Below, in pieces: positions 21,932-34,400 of a DNA stretch of 64,000 nt. Below the pieces are notes generated by a model that did no database searches, was not told the origin of the DNA, and was given only the letters and a program-made list of their open reading frames with translations. The stretch is from Medicago truncatula. Lineage: Eukaryota; Streptophyta; Magnoliopsida; Fabales; Fabaceae. Each line of letters starts with the position of its first letter. Position 1 is the stretch's first letter. The stretch spans positions 43,113,832 to 43,177,831 of the forward strand of contig NC_053046.1 in the NCBI RefSeq assembly GCF_003473485.1, read 5' to 3'. The translations under genes were made by a program, and so were the position numbers.

Positions 21932-23252
21932 ACGATTCTTACCTTGCAAAAGTTGTCGCCCTTTAACAATTTGCATTTTTTTGTGTAATTTGATTTGAGA
22001 TTAGGCATATTCTGTTTGTATTTCCCCAAACAATTTTGTTTGTTTAATTAAGATTCATATCGTCAATTTTATTTTAGTTTTGATCTTATGTGGTTAGTCT
22101 TACATCAACTATAAGTGAAAACTATATAAGAGGGGTGACTCATAAGTTCAATATTTGAAAATTTTGCAGATGTAGTATATATCCAGATCTCTTGATAGCT
22201 TAATATCTCTTGGTAGCCTTAGTTATTGGCCTACCATTATTTTTCGGTTGATTCTCCTCCAAATCCCATGATAGTTTATTAATTCTAGAGAAATATCATT
22301 AATTATACTTTTTACATCTAAAAATTGTCTAACTTGTAAGCCAAGGTAAGGGTGATGAGATGCTCATATAATCAAATGAGGGATCAGGTGAAATCGGAAC
22401 AATTGAATAAAAAAATTTTGGATTTTTCTCGAGTGTAAAGCATCTCACAAAGGTGTCTCACTCCGGTCTAAAGCATCTCGCAAACGTCTTTCAGACATGG
22501 TCAAAGGAACATGAAACTAATATAATAATTGATGTCAAAGACTCTTGTTCTACATTTTTAGCTGAAGATAACCAAAACTCCTGCGATCCAGTGAGCATGA
22601 TTTGAGAGAATGTTGTGTCAACTAACTACCGAAAAATACCACAAAATAAGAACTATACCCATCAAGCAACAACAGTAAAAAAAAATGCAATACTCAAGAG
22701 GTCAATGAGGGCATAGATTTGACGGGCGTCTTCATGCCCAATAAAATTATGTGCTTTGTCACTTTGTCTATCAAAACTACTTGTAAATTTTGTCTTAGAC
22801 TATTATTTTGCTCTCAATATACCTTTGTCTATCTGCTCTTCACTTTACTTATGTTTTTCTTAGGTTAGTAGTTCTCAAAAACCCCAAAACTCCGTATTTA
22901 ACATTATTTGAAAGAGCCGAGGAATCCACAACCGAGGGGGATGGTTTCTTCCTTGGCGTTATCGCTTGAAGAAAAGTGAATCACTGTTGAATCCTCCACT
23001 AACTTTCAAATCGACAATACTGGATTCAGATGATAAACAGAATTAAGCAGCCGCAAAACCTTATTATTATTACTAGAGTAAACAACTGAAAACAAATCAA
23101 GGTTCACATTTAAACACTGATCAAATACCTTATTATGGAATATTTATTTACCTGCTAGTTTACAACACCAAACCAACTGTTTAATAAACACTGATCTAAT
23201 ACTGATGACTTTTGCATAGCAAATAAAGCATATGATATCCAATTTGTAGGAA
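21932..23252. repeat. Segmental-duplication unit 1, intergenic part
   Basis: This matches 27450-27900 and 30487-31460 in diverged form, for example AGTATATATCCAGATCTC, CTAACTTGTAAGCCAA, GAAAGAGCCGAGGAATCCAC and GATATCCAATTTGTAGG. No gene was identified. A roughly 35-codon open stretch on the minus strand at about 22870-22965 is shared with the other unit (see findings). Confidence 0.75.
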
Positions 23253-23782
23253 TTATTTATCATATGATTTCAAGTATAATTTATGTTCTCTGGTATAATC
23301 AATCACTTCATCTGTGGTAAGGTATTTTATTGACAATCATCTCGCAATGCATTCCCTGAAATTAGACAATAAAATTGAAAAATGTCGCCCTTCTGTTAAA
23401 TCACCGTGATTTTTCTCTATAAAGTTAAGCTGATTTGATTTGGTACAAGTTCATCTACAACTTCAATATTAGCCTAAAAAAATGTAGTGCGAAGAAATTT
23501 AAATTCGCATAAAAGCATGGAAAAATGCTATGAATTAAAGACAAAGTGAACCAGGTTTCATGGCCAATCACGACCGAGATAAATTGATCAATTTCAAAGT
23601 TTTTTTAACATTAACAGTACACAAACACAGAAGTTATCACTTTTAATCCTTCGATTTGAAATTTCCATGCCCGTGCACATGTTTCATCAGCCCTTAATGT
23701 GGTCAAATACAAGTAACAAAAACAAGAAATTGAGATCAGAAACACAAACAAGCATGACCTTCAGAGATTCTGCACTAAGGAA
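23253..23782 (-). pseudogene. Broken 3' fragment of an NMNAT gene
   Basis: This is a copy of the 3' end of the intact NMNAT gene at 31464-35902. The last-exon equivalent is 23253-23355, with the same 103-nt length, but GGA has become TGA (23339-23337) in the CIAR*LSIKYL context. The preceding exon (ANIEVVDELVPNQIS) ends near 23427 without its donor site. The exon for VKSICRDYG is deleted. The ESLKVMLVC exon survives only in its first part, near 23740-23780, where AGAAATTGA is joined to GATCAG. The upstream exons 1-5 are absent. It cannot give a functional enzyme. Confidence 0.85.
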
Positions 23783-25878
23783 TACAAAAGCAAGTTATTT
23801 TATTGCTTTTACATCATCATCAGAAACATGTGTACAGAGATCAAAGCTTACCACAAAATTTAAATCAAACGACAGAAACTATGTATGCATCTTTCAAACC
23901 ACTGTCGAATCTTCGGACACTGAACATGCGGACCACTTCTGAAGGCTTTAGTACGATACAGAACCAAATAGCTCAGCCAATTATGTGCCCATAACACTAA
24001 GAAATTATACAAATACTGGGGCCAATAGACCATCTAAAATTAGAGGGAAGAAAATTACACCCTGAAGATTGCGTAAATTTACAAACTAGAGGTCTAAAAA
24101 TGTTACATATATTTATTAAAATATTTTGTAATCAAGAGCTTTTTAGACAAAATATGAGAACTATTTTAATCAAAATATAAGATTTTAAATTTGACTTCAT
24201 AATTGTAATAAAACATTGTTTCTGGTGACCCAACACGAGATATTTTTTTCTGTCAACTGTTATTATACGATAATGTTCTTACATATGAGTCCAAGAGGTG
24301 TCTCTTTAGTTGAGAAGAAGAAGAGGAAGAAATTATATAGAAAAAAATCATGAATTTTGTGGTTGAACTTTCCTAGGAACTTTGTCCTTGGAAGCACATA
24401 TTTTCAAAAAATTAAATTTCTTAAAAGTTTTCCTCTTGTTGGTTTGATTCCAACTCCAAGACCACGATATACCCTAATCTTTTTCTACAATTGATTGAAA
24501 AGCTTCATTAAGAGCCATTTGCCATAACTATAGAAAATTGTGCTCTTTCCCCAACATCAGGATCTCTCTAAGAATATTTTTTTAGATCCACAAAACATTA
24601 CATTAACACTTTTTAAAACTAAATATTTCAATATATTATCACGTCTTAACTAACGACATGAAATGATTTATGTTCACAAATCAAATAAAGAAAAACAAGT
24701 TTTCAATCATATTTATGGACAGACGTAGATAACACCAAATAAAATATATAGATAGCACCAAATAAATAGAACAGATAAACCTTAAACTATACTCCAGGTA
24801 CACAAAATATTTCAACTTATTTAAAGATAAAATAAGTTCTTGAATAAATAACAAATCAAAAAAAAATTCTAAAAATGACATATATAAGGTATATAATATC
24901 AGGGAGTTATAATATTGTATCACATTTTCTATTTGTTGATGATAAATGTTCTTTTCTTTTCTTCCAGGGAAACAAATATAATTAATTATTTTGGTCTATC
25001 CAGGTACACGAGACTGGTGCAATTCATCTGGTAATTTTCTTGAGGTTTTGTGATCGAGAGATTTGATCCTTAATAAATTTTAGACATTAAAAGTTTATAC
25101 AATTAATGATATGTAATATAGAATTCAATTAAACACTCAAAATGGTGAGTTCTATTGTGCATGCATGTTCTTAAGCACTTCTATGTAATAAAGCACATGT
25201 TATTATTATTAGGCATTTTTAATCTGCAAGCCAATATGCTAGTTAAACTGTTGCTACATTTTTCACTAGTAGTAAGGAGTGCAATTGAAAGACCTCTAAG
25301 ACAATTACAACAGTGACAATACGTATATGATAATATTGGTTCTCTTGAGAATAAACATGATAGTGGGTGACAATATATACAATTACAGTGAGTCAAGTAG
25401 AAAGAAATTAATTAAGATCAAACCCATACATATTCAATCTTTAGAATAGAGTGCAGAGGTCATAATATGTTGTTAGGTTCTTTTTTTTTTTTTTAATAAA
25501 AGGTCATAATATGTTGTTAGGTATTAGGCCTAAATTTGTTTTTCTTTTATTTCTATCATATACTAATTTTTTTAAGGTAGCCTTTTTTAAAATCTAAGAA
25601 GGCTAGAAAAAACTATTTAAAAAAGGTTACTTCACATTTTGAGGGGATGAATTTAATTTATTAGAAAACAAAAAGAATTTATTTAAATTTATATTGTAGG
25701 TAATTTGAAATATTTATTAATATGTAAGGAAGGTTTACGTGTCCGTATTAATTTATTAGTTTTTTAATTTATTTGTTTTATTAGTTTTTTTGAATTTATT
25801 AGTTTTTTTGTTTTTTATTTTTTTTATTGAAGGTAATTTGACCGTATTAATTTGAAATAGTCTGAAAATAATAAAAAA
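23783..25878. other. Intergenic between the two duplication units
   Basis: Homology to unit 2 continues to about 24060 (GGGCCAATAGACCATCTAAA, shared with 32883). Beyond that I see AT-rich unique sequence with no gene. A T-tract with 22-bp direct repeats lies at 25457-25522 and is listed separately. Confidence 0.45.
25457..25522. repeat. T-tract flanked by perfect 22-bp direct repeats
   Basis: AGGTCATAATATGTTGTTAG plus GT occurs at 25457-25478 and again at 25501-25522. Between them are only 22 bases, TC followed by a run of T and AATAAA. This looks like a retro-insertion reduced to its poly(A) tail, with target-site duplication; simple slippage is another possibility. Confidence 0.6.
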
Positions 25879-25971
25879 GTGATTGGCTCAATTTTTTTAT
25901 TTATTTTCTTACCATAGATTTTTTTTTCTTCTATAATCCCTCATTCTCTTCTTATTCCAAATCACCAAGGG

Positions 25972-26002
<31 letters not shown>

Positions 26003-26028
26003 AATTTGATATCGGCCAAAAAGAGAAG

Positions 26029-27565
26029 ATGGACATGCCAATGTTGAGGAAGTATTTGGTTCAATTCTGGTCTGTTTCTCATTACAGCCTCTATTTTTTG
26101 TGTCTCACTACTTTCTCTAGATTATTATTTGGCTAGCAATAATAGTGGAATGACATTCTTACTTTCTAACATGAACAATGCAAAGCAAGAAGATGAAGTA
26201 TTTAAAAAGTTGCTACAAAAAATTGTAGATCCTTGTTTAGGCCAATATATCTATGTTTATGATCTTCCTGCTAGATTCAATGAGGATTTGTTGAAAGGAT
26301 GCCACTCTCTACAGAAGTGGGAAAATATGTGTGTTTTCTTATCAAACTTAGGTGTAGGACCTAAGATTATTGAGAAATCAAAAAAAGAAGTGCTATCAAA
26401 GAAAAATTGGTATGCAACAAATCAATATTCACTTGAAGTAATTTTCCACAATATAATGAAACATTACAAGTGTTTAACCAATGATTCATCCTTGGCTTCA
26501 GCTATATATGTACCATTCTATGCTGGTCTTGATGCAGGTCAATATCTATGGGAATTTAATATTTCCATTAGAGATAAATCACCAAATGAATTTGTGAAAT
26601 GGTTAGGACAACAATCTCAGTGGAAAAGATTGCATGGTAAAGATCATTTCATGGTTGGTGGAAGAATTGGTTGTGATTTTAGGAGAGAAGGTGATTCAGA
26701 TCATAATTGGGGAACAAAGCTAATGTTCTTGCCAGAAGTAAGTAACATGTCATTTTTGTTAATAGAATCATGTAAAGGTTTATATGACAATGAATTTCCA
26801 ATTCCATATCCAACTTATTTTCATCCTACAAATGATGATGAAATTTTTAAGTGGCAAAGGAAAATGAGAAATAAGAAAAGGGATTATTTGTTTACATTTG
26901 TCGGTGCTCCAAGGCCTGATTCACCATCTTCTGTTAGAAATCAGTTAATCAAACATTGCGAATCTTCTAAGAGTTGTAAACGTGTTGGATGTTATCATGG
27001 TTCTAGTAAGAAAATAAGTTGTCGCGATCCTGTTCAAGTTATGGATAATTTTCAGAATTCGGTATTTTGTTTACAACCGATGGGGGATTCTTTTACTAGA
27101 TGATCAATTTTTGATTCAATTTTGGCGGGTTGTATTCCTGTTTTCTTTCATCCACTATCAGCATACAAGCAATATTTGTGGCATTTTCCTAAAAACGGTT
27201 CTAATTACTCTGTTCTCATACCTGAAATTGATGTCAAAGAGGGAAAAGTGATGATTAATGAGACATTGTTCAATGTTTCAAAAAGTGAAGTGTTGGCAAT
27301 GAGAGAAGAGGTTATAAGACTCATTCCGAGGATTGTGTATCGTTATCCAGGTTCTAGATTAGAGACAATTGAAGATGCTTTTGATATAGCTGTTAAGGGA
27401 GTTCTTGGAAGAATTGAAGCAATGAGAAGACAAATTACAAATGTAAACGATTCTTACCATGCAAAAGTTGTCGCCCTTAACAATTTGCATTTTCTTCTGT
27501 GCAGGGGCAAATGCTTGTTTATACAAGGGGTACAATGGCTACCCAAAAATAAAATAAAATTATAG
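26029..27565 (+). pseudogene. Broken MUR3-like GT47 copy (segmental unit 2)
   Basis: This closely resembles the intact gene at 20441-21931 over its whole length. The start ATG (26029, MDMPMLRKYLVQF) is kept, but a 2-bp loss (GGTCTGTTTCTC against GGTATGTGTTTCTC) shifts the frame within the membrane anchor. The main frame then runs from about 26129 to a TGA at 27101-27103, which replaces the second Arg of GDSFTRR in the sugar-nucleotide region. The frame continues to 27565. An extra T near 27436 removes the natural stop and adds a foreign tail. The N-terminal anchor stem is also shortened. With three lesions it is very unlikely to be active. A poly-A tract of about 28 bases sits just upstream at 25972-25999. 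Confidence 0.9.
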
Positions 27566-27910
27566 AATAAGTAGGTATATTTTTATATTAGCTACCTTTA
27601 ATAGTTTGCTATCCCAAGTTCGACTATAGTTGGAATAATTTTTTGTCTGAGTTTGATTACTTTCCGGTTGAACTTTGGATTACTTGCTCCCGCCTTTTTA
27701 AGATTTTGCATATAGGTTCTTGTTCAAACAATATTTTGTATATAGGTGGAGTATATATCCAGATCTCCTGGTAGCCTTAGTTATTGGCCTACCGTTGTTT
27801 TTTTTCCAGTCGATGCTCCCCCGACCACATGATACTTTTACAACGAATCTGTTAATTACCATTTGTATTTGTTTTCTTGTTTTGGTAGCTACTATCTGCT
27901 GAGTGCTCCT

Positions 27911-28085
27911 TGTTAGGAAACATGGCATCCATGGAAGGAATGAGAGAATAGCTATGAAATTGTTGTATTGATAGTAAAATGTAATATTACAAATGAGGAA
28001 GTTATCCCACTAATGGGGTTGTTACAACTATATATACTACTACTTCACTAATGCCAACTAGCTAGTATCTAACATATATCTAATA
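27911..28085 (-). repeat. 3' LTR (element read on minus strand)
   Basis: On the plus strand it starts TGTTAGGAAACATGGCATCC and ends ATATATCTAATA. It is paired with 30309-30481. Confidence 0.9.
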
Positions 28086-28329
28086 GTCCCCCTCAAGTTG
28101 GAAGGTGCTCAAAACACTTCCACATTGAAATGAGAAAATACAAGGAAATACATCAAGCAAATGAAAATACAAGGAAAGATGCCGGAAATATATCGGCCAA
28201 GAGAAGAGCAGCAACCAAATGCTTATCCAACAAGAGGAAACCACAACTCAATGTGTAACCACTTGGAGGAAGAAGCAACAAACCAACACTTAACCACCAT
28301 CCGGTAGAAGCCAACATCGACAAAGCCAT

Positions 28330-28562
28330 AAAAGGCACAACGCTTAACCATCAAGAGTTCTCAATAACTCAAGACAGAAGCACAAGAAGAAGAAGAAGAA
28401 AACGACGCCTAACCATCCTTGGACAAAAGCACAACAACGCTTAACCATCATGGACAGAAGCACAACAACAACGCTTAACCATCCGTGGATAGAAGCACAA
28501 CAACGCTTAACCATCCATGACAGAAGCACAACAAGGCTTAACCATCATGGACAGAAGCCCAA
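28330..28562. repeat. Minisatellite inside the LTR element
   Basis: Five to six tandem imperfect copies of a roughly 35-bp unit are present, each containing CTTAACCATC, then a GGACAGAAGCACAACAA-like sequence. They lie close to the element's 3' end. Confidence 0.75.
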
Positions 28563-30308
28563 AAACAAGCCAATAAAGGCTAACCAACATCAAGAAATCA
28601 AATCAATCAAGAGATTTTGGTGCAGAAACCAAATAAGCCACCACTCATAAATCACATGCTTATTGTCATGTCATCTATGATTGCACCTGCTGAAGCTAAC
28701 AGAGACAGAAGTACACTTCACAACAGCTATTATTCACTATACCATCATACTGATTCATACTATAAGTCTCACCAAATACCAACCATAAGCAAAGGCAGAG
28801 ACCAAAAGCTTCTATAACGATCCAGGAATATGAGGCAACGCAGCAGAATATGGTGTTCAAAAAAGAAGGGAGCTCCACCATGACTAGAACTTGCATCAAT
28901 ACAGCAGCTCAATATTCCTTTGATGCTTCATATCACCAGAGACCAAAAACAATTATGGGCTGCAAAGGAACAGAAATTCCCAACATAGTTCTTCCTTAAT
29001 GGACATAGCAGTAACATATGATGCTTCACAAACACTACAAATGCACACCATCAAAGTAGAAAATCCAATATAACCAAAGCTTATCAACACACTATACACA
29101 TATTTGAAGTAACAAGACGAATGTTTTAGCAATGACAACCCAAACAGCTTATGGTAAACATCCAAAGCAATCAACGAACATCCAAATCAAACACAATCCT
29201 GATTTAAGAGTATTTCACCATAAGCAACAGACCAGCCAGCTTTCCCAATCACACTCTCCAACTCCTTGCAAAAAATGAACAAGTGCCAACTAAACTACTT
29301 GTGAAAATCCAAAACAATCTAACTGAACAAAGCTTGGCTGCTGAAAACAGAACCAATACTCCCAACATACCAAAGTGACCTCGTCAACATACGACAGGTG
29401 AATGACACAGGAAAATGTGTGCAGCAATCAGCAGTATCATGCATCAGTTCAACATCAACATCTCAAAATAAATCCAATGTAAAGATGGAGCAGAACAGAC
29501 TGCAGTGTTATCAACAACCAGCACATCAATCTGAACACAAAATCAATTTGTTTTCCATTGAGGACTTTCAACAAACACCTTGGAAGCAATAGTCATATAT
29601 GGCAACAAACACTAGTATTATGATCAAGAAACAGCTATTCAAACGATAAATCCAAGCCAAAACAGAGAATGGCGCAAACATAATTGTGATAGAACCAGAA
29701 TAACAAAAGAATCAAAAGATCAATGAATTGAAAGATTTGATATATCAACAATGCGAACAAGAAGCTAGAATCAAAATCAACATCAGAACCAGAAAATGAT
29801 AACTTCGATCCAAATCAAGGAATTGGAATCGAATCGTGAAACCTAAAACTTGTAATTGACTGAATCAAAAAATCGAAACAGACAAATTTTGGAAATTAGG
29901 ATCGAGTTGGAATCGCAAAACACTAGACTATGGAGAAAATCGCGATAATGAAAGAATTTGAGCAAGAAACTCGAATCCAATATGGATCAGAAATGGAACG
30001 TAAAAATAGAAAATTAGTGCACGAACAAGAGATAAACAAACACGAAATCGCGAAAGGAATCACAAATGAAAAATCTTGACTGAACAAAGAAAAGGATTAA
30101 GAAGATTCAAATAACAGATCAGAAACGAAATCGATGAACAAGCGAAGAAGAAGAACTGAATCCGAACAAAAAAAATGGAATTTGTGATTTTATCTAGAAA
30201 ACGAAAACAAACGAGAAAGAAAATTAAATGATGAGAAAATTAGATTTTCTCGAGAAAATGCAGCGGAAAATATCCTTCAAGGCGGATACCAGATTAGCTC
30301 TAATACCA

Positions 30309-30481
30309 TGTTAGGAAACATGGCATCCATGGAAGGAATGAGAGAATAGCTATGAAATTGTTGTATTGATAATAAAATGTAATATTACAAATGAGGAAGT
30401 TATCCCACTAATGGGGTTGTTACAACTATATATACTACTACTTCACTAATGCTAACTAGTATCTAACATATATCTCTAATA
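30309..30481 (-). repeat. 5' LTR (element read on minus strand)
   Basis: This LTR is nearly identical to 27911-28085. The adjoining plus-strand GCTCTAATACCA is the reverse complement of the primer binding site. Confidence 0.9.
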
Positions 30482-31463
30482 CTCCTTGCACCAAATTAGT
30501 TCTAGAGAAATGTTATTAAAATATACTTCTTTTCTTTACATCGAAAAATTTCTAACTTGTAAGCCAATGTAAGGGTAATGAGATGCTCATATAGAGGAAT
30601 GAGGGATCAGGCAAAATAGGGACAATTGAATACAAATTTGTTAAACTTTCTCAGGTTTAAAGCATCTCGCGAAGGTCTGATGGGTTGTCAAACATGGTCA
30701 AAGGAACATGAAACTAATAATTTGGTGTGAAAGACCCTTGTCTACGTTTTCAGCTCAAGATAACGAAAACACATATGATCCAATGAGCGTAGTTTGGGAG
30801 AATGTTGTGTTGGCTAACTACCAAAAAACACCACAAAATAAGAACAATACCTTGCTTAGGGCACCATATACAACCATCGAGCAACAACAATAAAAAAAAA
30901 AAAAAAAAATACATGCAATACTCAGGCGGTCAATGAGGGCTAAGACTTGAAGGGTGTGTTCTAGACACTATCAATCAAATTGTTATTTTGCTAGCAATAT
31001 ACCTTAGTTTAACTGTTGTTCACTTTACTTGTGTTTTTCGAAGAGTAGTGGTTCTCATAAAACCCAAAAATCCATATTTAACATTATTTGAAAGAGCCGA
31101 GGAATCCACAACCGAGGGCCATGGTTTCTTCCTTGGCATTATCACTTGAAAAAAAGTGAAACATTGTTGAAAGCTATTAGCCAAATCCTCAACCAACTTT
31201 CACATTCGACAATATTGAATTCAAATAATAAACAGAATTTAGCAGCCGCAAATTACCAGGTTAAATTAAACAACTGAAAACGTACAACTTCAACAATTCT
31301 CTTAAATTTTGCATTTAACTTGTGAATTGTGGAATATTTATAATTTACCTGCTAGTTTTACAACACCAAATCAACTGTTTATTGAACACTAATCTAATAC
31401 GCAGCTATGTAACTAATGACTCTTGCATAGCGAATACAGCATATGATATCCAATTTGTAGGAA

Positions 31464-34400
31464 TTATTTATCATCTGATTTCAAGTATAATTTATGTTCT
31501 CTGGTATAATCAATCACTTCATCCGCGGTAAGGTATTTTATTGATAATCCTCTTGCAATGCATTCCCTAAAATAAGTAATAAAAACAGACAATAAAATTT
31601 AAAAATGTCTCCCTTCTGTTAAATCACCATGATTTATGTCTTCTAAAGTAAACAAAACAAGGTGATAGTATTTTTACCTTATTCTTGTTGAGCTGATTTG
31701 ATTTGGTACAAGTTCATCTACAACTTCAATATTAGCCTAAAAAATATATGTCAAATTTAAATTCGCATAAAAGCATGGAAAAATGCTATGAAATGTAGAT
31801 TGTAGACAAAGCAAAACATATTTCATAACCAATCACGGCTGAGAAGAATTGATCAATTTCAAAGTTTTTTAACCATCAATTTTAATCCTTCAATTTGAAA
31901 TTCCCATGCCTTTGCACATGTTGCCATGTCAAAAAGATCTCATCAGCCTATAGTTTGACCTTAATGTGGTCAAAAACAAGAAATTGAAATTTGAAAACTT
32001 CCACATTTCACTCGTCAAAAAAAAAAAAGTACATGTTTCGTTTTAACGCATGTCAGAAGATATGGTAATTCTTGAAAGGTGATGTACCTGATTCTCATTC
32101 AGAATATTATCATCAGATATAGTCTTCTCAATATTTTGTCCTTCTCTGCGTATGCAGACTACTCCATAATCTCTGCATATACTCTTAACCTAGAGTAAAA
32201 ACATAAAATGACAAAATTATGGTCCATTTTTTCCACAACCAATGACAAAATTATAGTCCATTTTTTTCACAACCAGGGGCAAATCACTTAACGTACAGAA
32301 AATAGATATATACTCAATCCATGCTCATATATGTAGGAAGAAGAAAAACATCCTAACAAATTAACCATGCCGATTCTAACACATCATGACAAAATCAGTT
32401 CAATTCGTCTGGTAGAGTTTTTGTGTAGAGAAACAGTAACCTCGGATCTAAATATAAACGATATTTTTATTTTTTTTAAATATAAAAGTTTTATTGCCTT
32501 TTTATTAATAAAAAAAATATTAGATTTCTGCATAATGCATAAGTACCTGGTCAGGAATCCAAAATCCAGGAATTCCAAAGGAATGGAGGAGATCAGAGCC
32601 ACAAACAAGCATGACCTTCAGAGATTCTACACTAATGAATACAAAAGCAAGTTATTTTATTGCTTTTACATCATCATCAGAAACATGTGTAGAAAGAAAT
32701 CAAAGCTTAGCACAAAATTTAAATCTAATGAAAGAAACTATGTCTGCATCTTTCAAACTATTGTCGCATCTTCCGACACTGAACATACGGACCACTTCTG
32801 AAGGTTTTAGTACCATACAGAACCAAATACACCAGTCAATTATGTGCCCCCATAAAACTAAGAAATTATACAGATAATACTAGGGCCAATAGACCATCTA
32901 AAATCAGAGGGAGGAAAATTACACCCTGAAATTAAAACATACATACTACCCCCTCCCTAAATATATATTGAAAAGTAATAACCAAGTTCAATATCCAACC
33001 AATTATATGCCCTGAAATTACATGTTGTAGAAAAAGATGCAACATAATTAAGAGTATGTTAGTAAAGAAATACTCCCTCCGTTCCAAATTATATGTCACT
33101 TTAGCGATTTCACATAGATTAAGAAATGCAACTAATGTTGTATAGAAAGGAGTAATTGTGAGTTATTTTACAAAAAATATCCTTTATTATTGGTATTGGA
33201 AAACATAAATTAAAGAATTCGAAAAAGATAAAGTAATAAATAGTAAGGGGCATAATAGGAAAATAAACGTCAATGATTCCTTGTTATTGTAAAGTGACAT
33301 ATAATTTGGACAAATGAATTTTGGTAGAATGACATATAATTTGGAACGGATGGAGTAAATAATGCAGTTAAAAATTTGAAGATGTCTTATAAAAAGGGAC
33401 AAGGAAATATATCAGGGGGGTCCTATATTTAAGGATGGATTCAGCGCTAGTCATTTCAGAAACAACATTTATTTAAGGATAGATTCAGTGCTAGTCATTT
33501 CAGAAACAAAACATTTATAAAGGAATAACTAATCACAAGAAAGTGCTACACCCCATCTCCTTCAAATGTCATCAATGTGACGAGTATGTCAATATTAAAA
33601 AGAGATTAAGAAAGCCGGTGTTTCTTCTTTCCCTGGTTTTTAAATTAGGATGGGGAGGAGGAGCATTCTGAAAAGGAAATTAGACAAATGTGATTTCGTT
33701 GAAGACTCGTCTGTTAGGCATACCTCTAGATATCAACCCTGTCTCACAAATAGAAGCGTGGACTCTGGATAGGACAGTCAAAGTGCGTTGATATGTGTTT
33801 TGATTTGCCTGTAGTAGTTTATAACCATATAAAAATGAAAGGTAAGAAATCAGGCCAGACAGATATAGTTATCGTGATACATGTGATATCAAATGTTCTA
33901 AAAAAAATCAATTGTTTCAATATTGAAGTTTTTTACATGTGAAAAGAATGGAAAAAAAAAATGTGCAATCTAGCAGATAGAAAGAGTAATGTACCTCCCA
34001 TGGATCAACCATTACAAATTCTGAACTTTTGCAGGCCAAATGACATAATTGTATTCGATGGTCAGCAGATATTAGATTCTGAATCAACATATAAGTGAAA
34101 GTCGATTAGAAAAAAACGGAAGCTGTGCAATTTATAGTATTGCTTGATATAGGCACTAGGCAGATAGACTAAAAATTATCGTTACATGAATAGTGTTATT
34201 AGATATAAAACCAATTGTGTGCTACCACTTAATAACTTATTTTTTGGAATAGTTGGTTCATGGCGATGGTATCAGAGTCTCTATTACCAAGTGGTCTAGA
34301 GTTCAATGGATAATGCCTCCATTCTAAATAAAAGTTTGATTACAAGACAAAATTGGGTGAGTCAATGCTTGTCCATGCTTCAAGTTCAAATGGCTTTTGA

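Larger units (their letters stand above)
27911..30481 (-). mobile_element. Young non-autonomous LTR retrotransposon (LARD/TRIM-like), 2.57 kb
   Basis: Near-identical LTRs of 175 bp (27911-28085) and 173 bp (30309-30481) differ by two substitutions and two small indels. The element is flanked by the 5-bp direct repeat CTCCT (27906-27910 and 30482-30486). It is oriented on the minus strand: next to the right LTR, the reverse complement reads TGGTATTAGAGC, a tRNA-Met-type primer binding site, and next to the left LTR it reads TTGAGGGGGAC, a polypurine tract. The 2.2-kb interior has no gag or pol; it is a leader-like sequence plus a minisatellite. Mobility would depend on enzymes from another element, probably Copia-type given the primer site. 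Confidence 0.9.

Noticed and set aside
28330-28562. Possible CRISPR-like array
   Set aside because: The repeats are imperfect, head-to-tail and without unique spacers, in a plant genome; it is a minisatellite in a retroelement.
28153-28650. Open frames on both strands in the LTR element interior
   Set aside because: They arise from the 35-bp minisatellite, which is free of stops by chance, and resemble no gag or pol protein.
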